Assembly (NCBI GenBank): GCA_946902985.2
Contig: OX336388.2
Location: 1,218,276,609-1,218,340,608 of the forward strand
Length of the DNA stretch: 64,000 nt
Origin: Meconema thalassinum
Taxonomy: Eukaryota; Arthropoda; Insecta; Orthoptera; Tettigoniidae
Reading direction: 5' to 3'
Part shown: one piece after another, positions 1 through 9,222 of the stretch
How the letters are laid out: every line of letters starts with the position of its first letter
Numbering within the stretch: position 1 is the stretch's first letter
Position numbers and translations under genes: made by a program
Notes under the pieces: generated by a model
What the model was told of the DNA's origin: nothing
The model's database searches: none
Seen by the model: only the letters and a program-made list of their open reading frames with translations

Positions 1-200
1 AATTGTTTTTGTGAGTAATTTGAAAGGAATATTTTCAAGAGCAATGCCTCTGTATATGTGTTAGTGTCCTTTGGGTCTCATTTTCCTTTCATTCATGTTC
101 TCAATCCATAGATTGGTCAGCAGCAATCATCCTCATCCATTCTTCCCTGTCGCCAGTCAGTCTCTTCATGTCTCTGTATGAATGGACATGAACATCCGTT
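1..200 (-). pseudogene. C-terminal end of a decayed RTE-like LINE (left part)
   Basis: On the minus strand this reads as the end of an RTE-like reverse transcriptase polyprotein, including IKQIITDV and RDMKRLTGDREEW, then stops. The preceding part of the same protein lies at 9204-11330, where the text breaks off at RPRLQYIKQI. The two halves are separated by the I-like LINE insertion, and a 15-bp direct repeat (atgatctgtttgatg at 201-215 and 9202-9216) marks the junction. It is a broken relic with no intact frame. The joining of the halves is inferred from continuity of the protein sense. Confidence 0.6.
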
Positions 201-211
201 ATGATCTGTTT

Positions 212-546
212 GATGATGATGATGATGATAATGGTTGTTTTAAGGGGCCTAACAGCAAGGTTATCGGCCCCTGATGAGATGAAATGGCGTGAAATGAAAG
301 GATGAAGATAAAAACAGCTCACTACTATGGATGAAACGAAAATGGTTTATATAAAACAGACAGTGAGCCCCAACAAATATGCCTTATTTGAATAAAAAGA
401 ATAAAAGGTGGATGGTAAAACACAATAAAACAAATAAAGCATAGTGAACAATAAAATAGATGAACGCAACTAAAAACATAAAACAGACTTAACCTGAATT
501 AAAAGTCTTAACTTACATTAAAACTTAAAAAAGTAACCACTCTCCC
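212..546 (-). other. 3' untranslated tail of the I-like LINE, with (GAT)n microsatellite
   Basis: No credible coding frame. On the minus strand the tail finishes with a block complementary to ttaaggggcctaacagc and an (ATC)n run, a usual end for LINEs that prime on short repeats. A similar block (ttaaggggcagaactacg) lies at 44419-44436, suggesting the same or a related family seeded another copy there. A shadow reading frame covers part of it. Confidence 0.5.
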
Positions 547-1837
547 TCATGAACCGGATGACGAGGTCTGCTGACTGCCCATCATCACGGGAAGGGAGAG
601 GGTATTAGGCAGTTTAAGAGTCCTTCGCAGATCGGCCAAATCCACACACTCCAAGAGAATGTGTGCAACGGTTAGGCGGGCGTCGCAAGTACACACAGGG
701 GGGTCTTCTCTCTTTAGCAAGTGGGAGTGCATAGCAATCCCATGGCCGATCCGGAGTCGACAGAGTAACACAGCTTCCTTCCGGAGAGATCGGAAGGAGG
801 ATTTCCACACCTTCGTTGTCTCCTTGATGCCTCTCAGTTTGTTAGGTGGAGGCGACAGGATCGAGTGTCGCAACTGAGAGCGCACATCACTAGCAGGCAC
901 CTTATACGGTAGCGAGGGCAGTGCGACTGGCTCTCTCGCCGCCTGATCAGCAAGCTCGTTTCCCGCAATAGCCCAAAGGTCACTCCGGTTCCAGCATTAC
1001 ACGTACTGACGAGCAGGTCGTGAACACGCTGGACCAGCGGGTGCTTCGGGAAACACACATCAATCGCTTGCAGCGCACTCAGAGAGTCAGTACACACAAG
1101 AAAGTGCTGGTGATCGTCCAATAACGTGTACCGCAGAGCCTCTATGATGGCATAGAGCTCCGCTGTGTACACGCTACAGGCCTCGGGAAGTGGAATGAGA
1201 AACCGACGACCCTCAACCACAAATGCACAGCCTACTTTCTCGTTTGCCCTCGAACCGTCCGTGAATAGAAGCCCTGATCCTGGATACTGGCTCACCACGG
1301 ACTGGAACAGCCTCCGATGGACAGAGAAGTCTGTGTCCGACTTGGGGCCGGTGTGCAGATCCAGGATGATATCAGGGCGAGAGACCATCCACGGAGGGGC
1401 CTTGCTAGGTACTCGGACGATACAGGAAATGGAAGGAAATCGGAACTGCCGGTATGAGTCATCCAAGCGAATCCTCGCCGGCCGAGTGGCTCGGGCGAGC
1501 GCATCATACAGCCGGCGATTCGGATTGTTAAACAAACATGGATAACTTGGATGAAGTGGCATCTGTCGAATAGTTGCAGCATAGGTCAGCAGTACCTGTT
1601 GGCGCCTCAGATGTAAAGGAGGAACGCCAGCCTCGGCGAGCAAGCTGACGACTGGGGTCGTCCGAAAGGCTCCCGTCGCCAGCCTCACACCTCTGTGGTG
1701 GACGCTGTTCAGTTTAACAAGCACTGACTTACGGTCCGAACCATATGCTACACTGCCATAATCTAATCTACATAAAATAAGTGCCTTATAGAAACGTAGG
1801 AGCACCGCACGGTCCGCCCCCCACGATGTGCCGCTAA
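547..1837 (-). pseudogene. LINE ORF2 C-terminal part: end of RT, RNase H, C-terminal region
   Basis: Reading leftward, the sequence resumes the LINE ORF2 with WGADRAVLLRFYKALIL, followed by an RNase H domain with LLFTDGSRAN (first catalytic Asp), YTAELYAI (Glu) and CTDSLSALQAI (Asp). After a frameshift near 880 the last part reads LCRLRIGHG and CDARLTVAHILLEC, a Cys/His-containing end common in I-group elements. RNase H degrades the RNA strand of the RNA-DNA hybrid during retrotransposition. At least one frameshift makes it non-functional. It is separated from the RT body by the DNA transposon at 1844-4533. Confidence 0.8.
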
Positions 1838-3198
1838 AGACTGCTACACACTATCAGACCAGACCAGACGACGTGGACGGGCAAGTTGCTAGGTCGGGGG
1901 ACGGCTTTGCATACACACCATCATACCAGATCTCCAGAGTATCAAGGCCAACTACAATACTCAGACCATAATGCAGGTATCGAAAGTTTGAAAATGGCGT
2001 ATGCAGAAGCCCGACATATTGTTTGTTTACATTCGATGCTGGGATAGAATATTAGCTTTGATTAGCTTCGTTTGATGAAAGTTGGGATAAACTATCGTTC
2101 ATCTGTAAATTGTAGTGTCTTCAGTATATCTGTAAAGACCAGTTCGCGTTAATGTACTGCAATCGTATGTAAATATGTGATAATACGCCTATTATGGAGT
2201 AGTTCGTTTGTGTGAGATTGTTCAGTCGACCGATGGCATTGTGTCATTTACTGGAGATGTTGAAGTACCGGTACCTAAGACTAAAGCATTAATAGAAGTG
2301 TCTTAAGAATATACACCACAATCATTTGCTAGTCAGTGACAATATAATAATAGCTTAGTACACTTCAGTAGTGTCGAAATTACAGTAAGTACGGTACGTA
2401 AAGGGAAAACGCAAAGAGCATCTACGGCTAGACCAAACCGTTGACGTTATTTTGAAAGCTCAGCAACATGTGCATCCTTACTAGTCTGCAGATGATCTAC
2501 ACTGCATTTTATACTAATAGTGAACTTCTGTTTTATTGGTTAAGGAAGATGTTTCCCCTGTGCCAAACAGTGAACTCATTGTGTTCCGTCATTATTCATA
2601 ATTTTGTGATTCTTACAGCTTGCAAGTTATTTTTAATTATGCTGTGTGTAATAAAGTGTTATGGGTACCTTGCCAATTATGTACTTATATTGCGAGATGG
2701 TGTGCCGGGATAATTCTGTAAGAGGGAGATGGTGCTTGCCTATCTACTTTACGTACAATTATTCCAAATGGTAAAAGCGAATGTTTAATAGGTTAAATGG
2801 TAACGTATTATTGTGTCCCTTGTGTGAAGTAATCTAAATACAGTAATTATCTTCTGATATCCACACGACGACGTCTTTGCGTGTTTTAATTAACAATTCG
2901 GTGTGATGTTTTACCCGAGATTTTAGACAATTCCATGAGAGGTCTTAATTGAGTTGTATCTATATGGCGTTGGTTTGATTATTTCAGGCAACTATTCTCA
3001 TTTTGATTGTGTACACAAATACTCTTCATGTGCTGGGTACTTTCTTCTCTCCTACTTCGGAATCTGTGATTTCTTGCTAATAATATTTACCTATAATTAC
3101 TGAACTTAAATACAAATCCTGATGACTCGCCAAAAAGCTTCTTATTCAACCATAAAAAGAGTGAGACTATTGTAGCTGCCCCTTGGGTGAAGACGAAG

Positions 3199-3357
3199 AA
3201 ACCTACAAAAGTTTGGTGCTTTTCAGTCGGTCAACACGAATGTACCCAAAAAGAGCTGGGTTATGCCCTAATCCTGAAATAAATTACTTGAGATAATAAA
3301 TACATGTAATTTTTGTGTACATTTGTGTTGAACGACTGAAAAGCACCAAACTTTTGT
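3199..3357. repeat. Small foldback (hairpin) element
   Basis: The left arm contains aagtttggtgcttttcag and the right arm its inverse ctgaaaagcaccaaactt, with gtgttgaac/gtcaacac matching further in. The whole can fold into a hairpin of about 160 bp with a short unpaired middle. This resembles a miniature inverted-repeat element. No flanking duplication was identified. Confidence 0.55.
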
Positions 3358-3657
3358 TTACTTAGGCAACACTGAAAAGTGGCTTCAATCCCCACAACGA
3401 AGAAACCTATAATTCAAGGTCAGCACTATATAGATAAATTACCGGTAATTCAGTTAAGTCTAAATTATTGATGCATATTTCTTCGGAACCTAGTCTCGTC
3501 TTGTGATATCTTGTATGCTCTTATGCGAGTTAAAATAATAATTTACTCCAACTATGACAAGCCCGATGACATGATCTTAGCTATTGGAAGAGCAACTATC
3601 GCCGCCATGTTTTTTCTACATTAAGGTCTGAGGATTGCAGTTGGTCATTGTTGTATT

Positions 3658-3788
3658 ACGGCCGAGGGGACCCGACGCGCTGATCACACGTCACCCCAAT
3701 ATCTGCAGGCCAAATGGCTGGGCAGCGGTCGCTTGGTCGGCCTTAGCCCGTCATGGGCTGTATAGTGCCAGGGGGGGGGTTGACATGA
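3658..3788 (+). mobile_element. 5'-truncated SINE copy with 12-bp target duplication
   Basis: A 131-bp segment with the body words gctgatcacacgtcacc and gcagcggtcgcttggtcgg, ending in a G-rich tail, is flanked by direct copies of cattgttgtatt (3646-3657 and 3789-3800). It lacks a tRNA-like head, so it is a 5'-truncated insertion. I recognise this tail from tRNA-derived SINEs abundant in some insect genomes, a memory-based assignment. Confidence 0.6.
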
Positions 3789-4533
3789 CATTGTTGTATT
3801 GAGTCGTCCGCCCAGTAATAAGTAACAAGGTTAGGTTATGTTATTGTTATTTTGTTAAGTATTTAATAAATACGGTATTGTGATGGCTCCGCATCTTTCA
3901 AAGCAACAGAAAATAGGACTTTCATTGTGTGTTGCATTGATCAGTGATGAGGATACACTTCTAACATTTGCATGATAGTATCCGCCTCATGATCGCCTAC
4001 TACTTCATTATCATCGGCAATCGCGTTGTTTCTATGCTGGGAATATTGAGACATGTCGACAGAATCTTGTAATAAGACGTAGTGCCTCTCTGTTCAACAA
4101 TAGAATACATTCTGTGGCTGAATAAGAAGCTTTTTGGCGAGTCATCACGATTTGTATTTAAATTCAGTAATTATAGATTAATATTATTAGCAAAAAATCA
4201 AACAGATTCTGAAGTAGAAGAGAAGAAAGTATCCGGTTACTGAAGTGCTGTCCCACCACATGCAGAGTATTTGTGTACACAGTAGAATACGTACTGAAAC
4301 TGCTGCAGATCGCGACGGAGTCCGCCAGTCGGCCAGACAGCGCTACACACAACGCAGACCAGACCAGACAGGCGAGGGGCAGTCTGGTGGTCTGAAGGTT
4401 TTCCAGCCAGACTGTCAGACGGTCTGTGCAGACCGAATTGGTCGGCAGACAGGCCTACACACTATCGAACTGCCCGCCCATCAGCTACTTTTTCCGACCG
4501 TCTGCTGGTCTGGTCTGGTCTGATAGTGTGTAG

Positions 4534-5378
4534 GGAGTTTAAGAAACCGCAACATGTTGAGTTTCTTAGCACAGGCAGTTTTCAAACTCCGCACGTGTGG
4601 CTCCCACGTTAACTTATGATCGAAAAGGAGCCCAAGGAACCAGTACGTAGCAACAACAGGCAAAGCTACATTGCCCAGATAAAGCTCAGGATCAGGATGG
4701 AGAGTGCGCTTTCGGCAGAAATGGACAACCGAGGTCTTAGCGGTTGAGAACCGAAAGCCATGCTCTAGTGTCTAGCGTTCCACTCTCCGAATAGCTAGTT
4801 GTAGCTGTCGTTCAGCGACCGCCATATTTTGCGTGCTATAATGTGGAGCGAAATCGTCTACATATAGTGACGGTACCATTGCTGGACCAGCAGCAGCGAC
4901 TATACCGTTTATGGCAATCGAAAATAATGTTACGCTAAGCACCGATCCCTGGGGGATTCCGTTTTCCTGTACATGATGTTGCGAATATGTACCCCCTATT
5001 CGGACACGGAATAGGCGAAGGGACAGAAAATTCGCGATAAAGACCGGCAAGTTACCTCGGAATTTCCATTGATGTAGGGTAGAGAGGATGCCGTAACGCC
5101 AAGTGGTGTCATAGGCCTTCTCAAGGTCAAAGAAAACAGCAATAGGTGCCGTCTCCAGAGAAAAGCGTCCTCTATGGCGGTCTCGAGGCGTAGCAGATGG
5201 TCGTTGGTACACCGAGACGCCCTGAAACCACACTGGTATTCAGACGGGAGTCCTCGTTTCTCCAGGACCCACACCAGTCGCCGATTGACCATCCTCTCAA
5301 AGAGCTTGCACAGACCGTTTGTGAGACAAATAGGTCTGTAACTCCCTGTCAAATTGGGATCCTTATTGGGCTTCAGGA
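4534..5378 (-). pseudogene. LINE ORF2: reverse transcriptase palm and thumb
   Basis: This part of the I-like ORF2 runs leftward and includes YRPICLTNGLCKLFERM, FFDLEKAYDTTW (first catalytic Asp), NGIPQGSVLS and YVDDF (catalytic Asp pair at about 4855-4870), then LGLLFDHKLTWEPHV and LRFL just before the DNA transposon. Motif order is normal for a non-LTR RT. Frame changes near 5000-5230 and 4700 break it. It starts immediately left of the SINE at 5379-5710. Confidence 0.8.
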
Positions 5379-5710
5379 AGCCTCCGTGGCTTAGGCGGCA
5401 GCACGCCGGCCTCTCACCGCTGGGTCCGTGGTTCAAATCCCGGTCACTCCAAGTGAGATCCGTGCTGGACAAAACGGAGGCAGACAGGTTTTTCTCCGGG
5501 TACTCCGGTTTTCCCTGTCAAATTTCATTCCAGCAACACTCTCCACTATCGTTTCATTTCATCTGTCATTCATTTAATCATTGCTCCAGAGGAGTGCGTC
5601 AGGCCTCGGCAGCCGGCACAGTCCATATCCTCGCCGCTAGATGGGGGCTCTATTCATTCCATTCCTGACCCGGTCGGAGACTGGAAGCAGACTGTGGATT
5701 TTCATTTTTC
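5379..5710 (+). mobile_element. tRNA-derived SINE inside the LINE RT, 14-bp target duplication
   Basis: A 332-bp SINE with a tRNA-like head: A-box-like ggcttaggcggcagc, then the B-box-like gtggttcaaatcccggtc. The body contains ctccgggtactccggtttt and the tail gatgggggc...ggattttcatttttc. It is flanked by perfect copies of attgggcttcagga (5365-5378 and 5711-5724). Insertion is in the sense strand opposite to the LINE. A near-complete second copy lies at 60697-61023 in the other orientation. The head is not a functional tRNA gene. Confidence 0.85.
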
Positions 5711-6383
5711 ATTGGGCTTCAGGATAGGTATAATTATACCTTCCTGCCATTGCGCTGGAAACACACCTTCCAACCAGATACGATTAAACACCCTGAGCAA
5801 AGAACGAATGCTCCCATCGTTAAGGTGTTTAAGCATCTGGTTGTGTCCTTGCAGAGCGCCAGTGCTCTGCTCCGTAAAGGGCGCGTTGTACTCCTCCGAA
5901 GCATGGGAAGCAAAACTGAGCTGGGAATGTTCTGCCTCGCGCCTCAGAGCCACGAAATCTGGATCATAGTTATTGGAACCAGATATAGCCGCAAAATACG
6001 ATGCGAGATGGTTTGCAACGCGGTAAGGATCTGTAACCAATTCATTATCAATGGAAATTCCCGGTACAGTAGAAGAGGTCTGAATTCCCGAAATGTGTCG
6101 TGTAGTTTAGTCCACACTTGAGAGGAGGGGGTATGTGCCGTAATAGACGACACATACCGTTCCCATGATTGTTTCTTACTCTGGAGATAAGAATCCGTGC
6201 CTTGGCACGAAATTTCTTAAACGCCACCAAATTGGCCATGGTTGGACGCTGACGGTAGTGCTTATGAGCTCGACTACGGTCTCTTATTGCCGCTGCAATA
6301 TCCTCTGTCCACCAGGGGACGAGTTTGCGACGAGGAGTCCCAGAAAAGGATGGAATAGATTCCTCGGCGGCAGCAAGAAGCAC
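5711..6383 (-). pseudogene. LINE ORF2: linker between endonuclease and RT, and RT N-terminus
   Basis: Minus-strand frames at 6048-6383 (KLVPWWTEDIAAAIRDRSRA, the W-W-x-x-E/D linker of LINE ORF2) and 5702-6040 (FNRIWLEGVFPAQW, then GIIIPILKPN, the start of the RT fingers). One frameshift separates them near 6045. The reading resumes beyond the SINE at FLKPNKDPNLTGSYRP. Together with the pieces on either side this is one disrupted ORF2. Confidence 0.75.
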
Positions 6384-7130
6384 ATCATCGTCATCGATGC
6401 TCCGGCATCCCAGATCATCAAATACAGAGCGTTCTGTAAATGATGGCCAAGAGTGAGAACGATCGGGAAATGATCACTGTCACAGAGGTCATCGTGTACG
6501 TACCAACCAAAATGGGGAACTAACGAACTGCTACACACACTCAAGTCAGTGTGTGAGTACACGCCGTGCGTTAAGCTAAAATGAGTGGCTTCCCCCCGTA
6601 TTTAACAATGATAAATCCAGTCCTTGAATTAAGCCCTCCACATCCCTGCCTCTGGGGCACGAAGATGGTGATCCCCATTGTGGGTGATGTGCATTGACAT
6701 CACCCACGAGTAGGATAGGGGCGGGAAGCTGATCTACAAGATCAAAGACAGCGTTAATATCATCAAGGAGCTGGTTCGGTGGAAGGTACAAGTTACAAAC
6801 AGTCGTCATAACAGGCAATGACACGCAAACTGCAATAGCTTCCAAAGGAGTAGTTAACGGAAACTCTTCACTATAGCAGTCAGAGCGAACTAAAGTGCAG
6901 ATGCCCCCGGAGGCCCGGGCGGCGTCTGTTTGCTCTTTTGAGTATAGTCGGAAACCCCTCAGGACCGTTTGATGGTCAGGCCTGAGATTTGTTTCCTGTA
7001 AACAGACTATACTCGCTGCGTATTGGGCTATGAGCTGACGGAGCTCAGTCAAATGCCTGTCATAACTGTTGCAATTCCACTGTAACAGTGCCATAGTGTG
7101 AACTTTGAAACTAAGGAAAAGAAGCAGCAA
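6284..7130 (-). pseudogene. LINE ORF2: apurinic-like endonuclease domain
   Basis: The frame at 6576-7130 opens with MALLQWNCNSYDRHLTELR and carries IVCLQETNL (catalytic Glu), the NLYLPPN loop and ILLVGDVNAHHPQWG (the G-D-x-N motif). After a frameshift near 6570 the domain finishes at 6284-6562 with CDSDHFPIVL, the S-D-H motif. This is the exonuclease-endonuclease-phosphatase fold that nicks target DNA for target-primed reverse transcription. All key motifs are visible but not in one frame. Confidence 0.8.
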
Positions 7131-7148
7131 GCTACAACTTAACCATTA

Positions 7149-8444
7149 TCAGTCGACCACAAGCTCCATGTTCTCGTGTGAGGACGTGGAGCGAGCCGAC
7201 CCAGCGGACGATTTCCGGGACGCATGTTGGCGGCGGAGGGACCTCCGTAGGGAGCGCGCAGACCTGGGGACCGGAACGTCCCCAGGCGCAGAAGTATCCG
7301 CAGCTGGTGGGGCGGATGGCTTCCCCTTGTTCGGAGGGGATCGCGCGGTACATGATCCCGTCTTCCCCGCCTCTCTCCTAAGTTTAGACGGGCCAAGAGA
7401 GGTACTCCTGGCCCTGGTCGACGATGCCGCCTCCGCCGGCTTAGGAACTGCTTTCGCCGACCATTTGGGTGGGGGGGATGTCTTGGACTTCCCCCCCTGC
7501 TGTGCGAGCGGAGGACCCTTCGCGCGCACAGTCTGTTTGGTGGTCGGAGGTGGGACAGGATCCACCTTCGAGCTGATATTCAAGTTCTCTGGTGCTGATC
7601 TCGGGATCGTGGGAGTCAAGACTGAGGGTTTCACAGCTGGTACAAAAGATGAGGTTGATGGAACCAGGCCAGGTATAATTTTACGATAATCAATTGTGGG
7701 AGTGGTAGCAATCGTAGTGTGGTACCTCTTGCGAGCCTCCTGGTAGGAGAGACCTTCCAGGGTTTTGATCTCCTGGATTTTCTTCTCACTCAGGAACACA
7801 GGACAGTCCCTGTCCCAGGGAGAATGAAATCCAGAGCAGTTGGTGCACTGATAGGGCTTTGTGCACTGCTCGTCATCATGAGGTACCTTACCACATGTTC
7901 CACAGATTGCCAAGTTCGAGCAACGAGATACCATGTGCCCGAACTTCTGGCACTTATAACATCGCATAGGAGGCGGAATGTACGGCCTGACATCACAACA
8001 ATAGCTTGTGACCTTAACCTTCTCCGGGAGTACTGAGCACTCGAAGGTAATTATGAAAGCACCCGTGTCAACGTCCTGACCGTTGATCTTGCGTGTAATG
8101 CGCCGGACATCGGTCACGTGACGGTGCTTCATATCCTCCTTGGATTCCTCGTCAGTATTCAGAATCAGGTCTCTATGGAAGATAACTCCCCGGACCTGAT
8201 TGAGAGACTTATGTTTTTCCACTTTGACGGGAATTTTGCCAAAGTGGTCACACGTCAAAAGTTTGTCTACCTGCTCAGCCGTTCTGGTCTTGAGCAACAA
8301 GCTACCGTTTCTCATCTTTTGTACTTTCTCAAGCTCACTATAGACACCTTCTATGTGGCGAGAAAACAAAATCGATTTGACCAGCTTGAAATCGTCCCCA
8401 TCGGTTCTGGTCGCGACCAGAAACTTGGGGGTATTAGCACCCAT
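7149..8444 (-). CDS. LINE ORF1 gag-like protein with zinc knuckles (431 aa)
   Basis: The longest intact frame of the I-like LINE. Residues about 20-150 form a nucleic-acid-binding-like region. A cluster of CCHC-type zinc knuckles follows at about 160-217: CYKCQKFGHMVSRC, then CGTCGKVPHDDEQC, then CTNCSGFHSPWDRDC. The C-terminal 200 residues are Pro/Ser/Lys/Arg-rich and low complexity. ORF1 proteins coat LINE RNA in the ribonucleoprotein particle. It is followed, after a short gap, by the endonuclease frame, the expected ORF1-ORF2 order. It appears intact, but its partner ORF2 is broken. Confidence 0.85.
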   Translation of the reverse strand: MGANTPKFLVATRTDGDDFKLVKSILFSRHIEGVYSELEKVQKMRNGSLLLKTRTAEQVDKLLTCDHFGKIPVKVEKHKSLNQVRGVIFHRDLILNTDEESKEDMKHRHVTDVRRITRKINGQDVDTGAFIITFECSVLPEKVKVTSYCCDVRPYIPPPMRCYKCQKFGHMVSRCSNLAICGTCGKVPHDDEQCTKPYQCTNCSGFHSPWDRDCPVFLSEKKIQEIKTLEGLSYQEARKRYHTTIATTPTIDYRKIIPGLVPSTSSFVPAVKPSVLTPTIPRSAPENLNISSKVDPVPPPTTKQTVRAKGPPLAQQGGKSKTSPPPKWSAKAVPKPAEAASSTRARSTSLGPSKLRREAGKTGSCTARSPPNKGKPSAPPAADTSAPGDVPVPRSARSLRRSLRRQHASRKSSAGSARSTSSHENMELVVD

Positions 8445-8912
8445 ATTCGAACGTACAGACTGTTCCCAAGGAGTAGAACCCTTAGGGAATCAAAATTTTA
8501 AGACTTGGGTGGGGGACCACCCTGTTGGGGGAAGTTGCGCTCTTTTCCCATGGCCATTTCTTCCTCCCTGAATGCCACCGACTCCATTCACGGGCTGTCT
8601 CTGTAGGCGCTACCCAGCCAAGGCAAGGCCCGCCTAGCTTGGAAGGCATTGCCCGGGGGTCCGATGTTTGACATGCCATACAGGCATGTACCCCTTGGCA
8701 TATACTAGAGAGTTTTCCAGCACAGGCATGCAGCTGTGCGGGGACCTGCGTTGTCAGGCGGATACTACTGCAGGGTACATGGCGCACCCACCTGTCGGTG
8801 TGGCCAGACAGAACAGGCTTTCGAGCGTAGTCGCACACTTAGGTGGCCCTTCCCCTGACAGCACGCACATATTAATTTTGAGTGCCAGACCTCAAAAACA
8901 TGAACGGAAAAG
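8445..8912 (-). other. Probable 5' leader of the I-like LINE
   Basis: GC-richer than its surroundings and without a convincing frame. It lies immediately upstream (minus strand) of ORF1, and its length is suitable for a LINE 5' UTR with an internal promoter. The outer boundary is not resolved because the 56-bp inverted repeat begins at 8913. Confidence 0.4.
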
Positions 8913-9222
8913 GCAATACATCAAACAGATCATTATCCCCTGCGTGTCGTACGAGGCGACTAAAAGGGGCAACCTTGGCTATTCTTTTAGGTCTCCGGCT
9001 TGTCTTGCGAATTGGACCTCCCGTGGGTGGGAGGGATGGAATACACTCACAGGTATACCCTGCCAGTCGTAGAAGGCGACTAAAAGGGTTTCTTGGCCCA
9101 GGTCCCCTTTACGGGTTTGACAGCCAGCTCTAAACGCCCCACTTTGTGCGATATAACTCTCATGTTCCCTTTTAGTCGCCTCGTACGACACGCAGGGGAT
9201 AATGATCTGTTTGATGTATTGC
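8913..9222. repeat. Perfect 56-bp inverted repeat around SINE-like sequence
   Basis: 8913-8968 and 9167-9222 are exact inverted copies of each other. Each contains the RTE-like word encoding QYIKQII followed by cccctgcgtgtcgtacgagg and gcgactaaaaggg. The 198-bp spacer includes a second, diverged gactaaaaggg block (9079-9089) and looks like a dispersed SINE-like repeat. It may have arisen during insertion of the neighbouring LINE or by later foldback duplication. Confidence 0.7.

Larger units (their letters stand above)
3010..4275. repeat. Long internal inverted repeat inside the DNA transposon
   Basis: Arms of about 150 bp, at roughly 3010-3157 and 4111-4275, are imperfect inverted copies. 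Shared words include gatgactcgccaaaaagc, tacaaatc and gtgtacacaaatactct. The right arm has short insertions relative to the left. The spacer holds a foldback at 3199-3357 and a truncated SINE. It could be an older foldback element captured by the transposon, or subterminal structure of the host element. Confidence 0.65.
1844..4533. mobile_element. DNA transposon with perfect 26-bp terminal inverted repeats, no transposase
   Basis: The outer ends are exact inverted copies, 26 of 26 bases: 1844-1869 (beginning CTACACACTATCAGACC) and 4508-4533. The element interrupts the LINE ORF2 cleanly between LRFL and the following SGTSWGADR-like sense. Flanks carry imperfect TCTTAAAC / TCTTTAGC on the LINE strand, a possible 8-bp target duplication, but a TWA duplication with longer ends cannot be excluded. 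The right end is rich in CAGACC/GGTCTG words, probably subterminal repeats. No transposase frame is visible in 2.7 kb, so it is non-autonomous. Superfamily undecided (hAT or PIF/Harbinger). Confidence 0.75.
201..9216 (-). mobile_element. I-like LINE insertion with 15-bp target duplication
   Basis: A nearly full-length non-LTR retrotransposon reading right to left: 5' leader (8445-8880), ORF1 (7149-8444), then ORF2 with endonuclease (6284-7130), RT (4534-6040) and RNase H plus C-terminus (547-1837), then a 3' region ending in a (GAT)n run at about 212-228. RNase H downstream of RT is typical of the I group. It lies between copies of atgatctgtttgatg (201-215, 9202-9216). A DNA transposon (1844-4533) and a SINE (5379-5710) are inserted in ORF2. 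The stretch 8880-9201 includes an extra inverted segment, so the exact 5' end is unclear. Confidence 0.7.

Noticed and set aside
5379..5450. tRNA gene
   Set aside because: The A- and B-box-like head is the start of a SINE with a 14-bp TSD and a second copy at 60697-61023. No complete cloverleaf was convincing.
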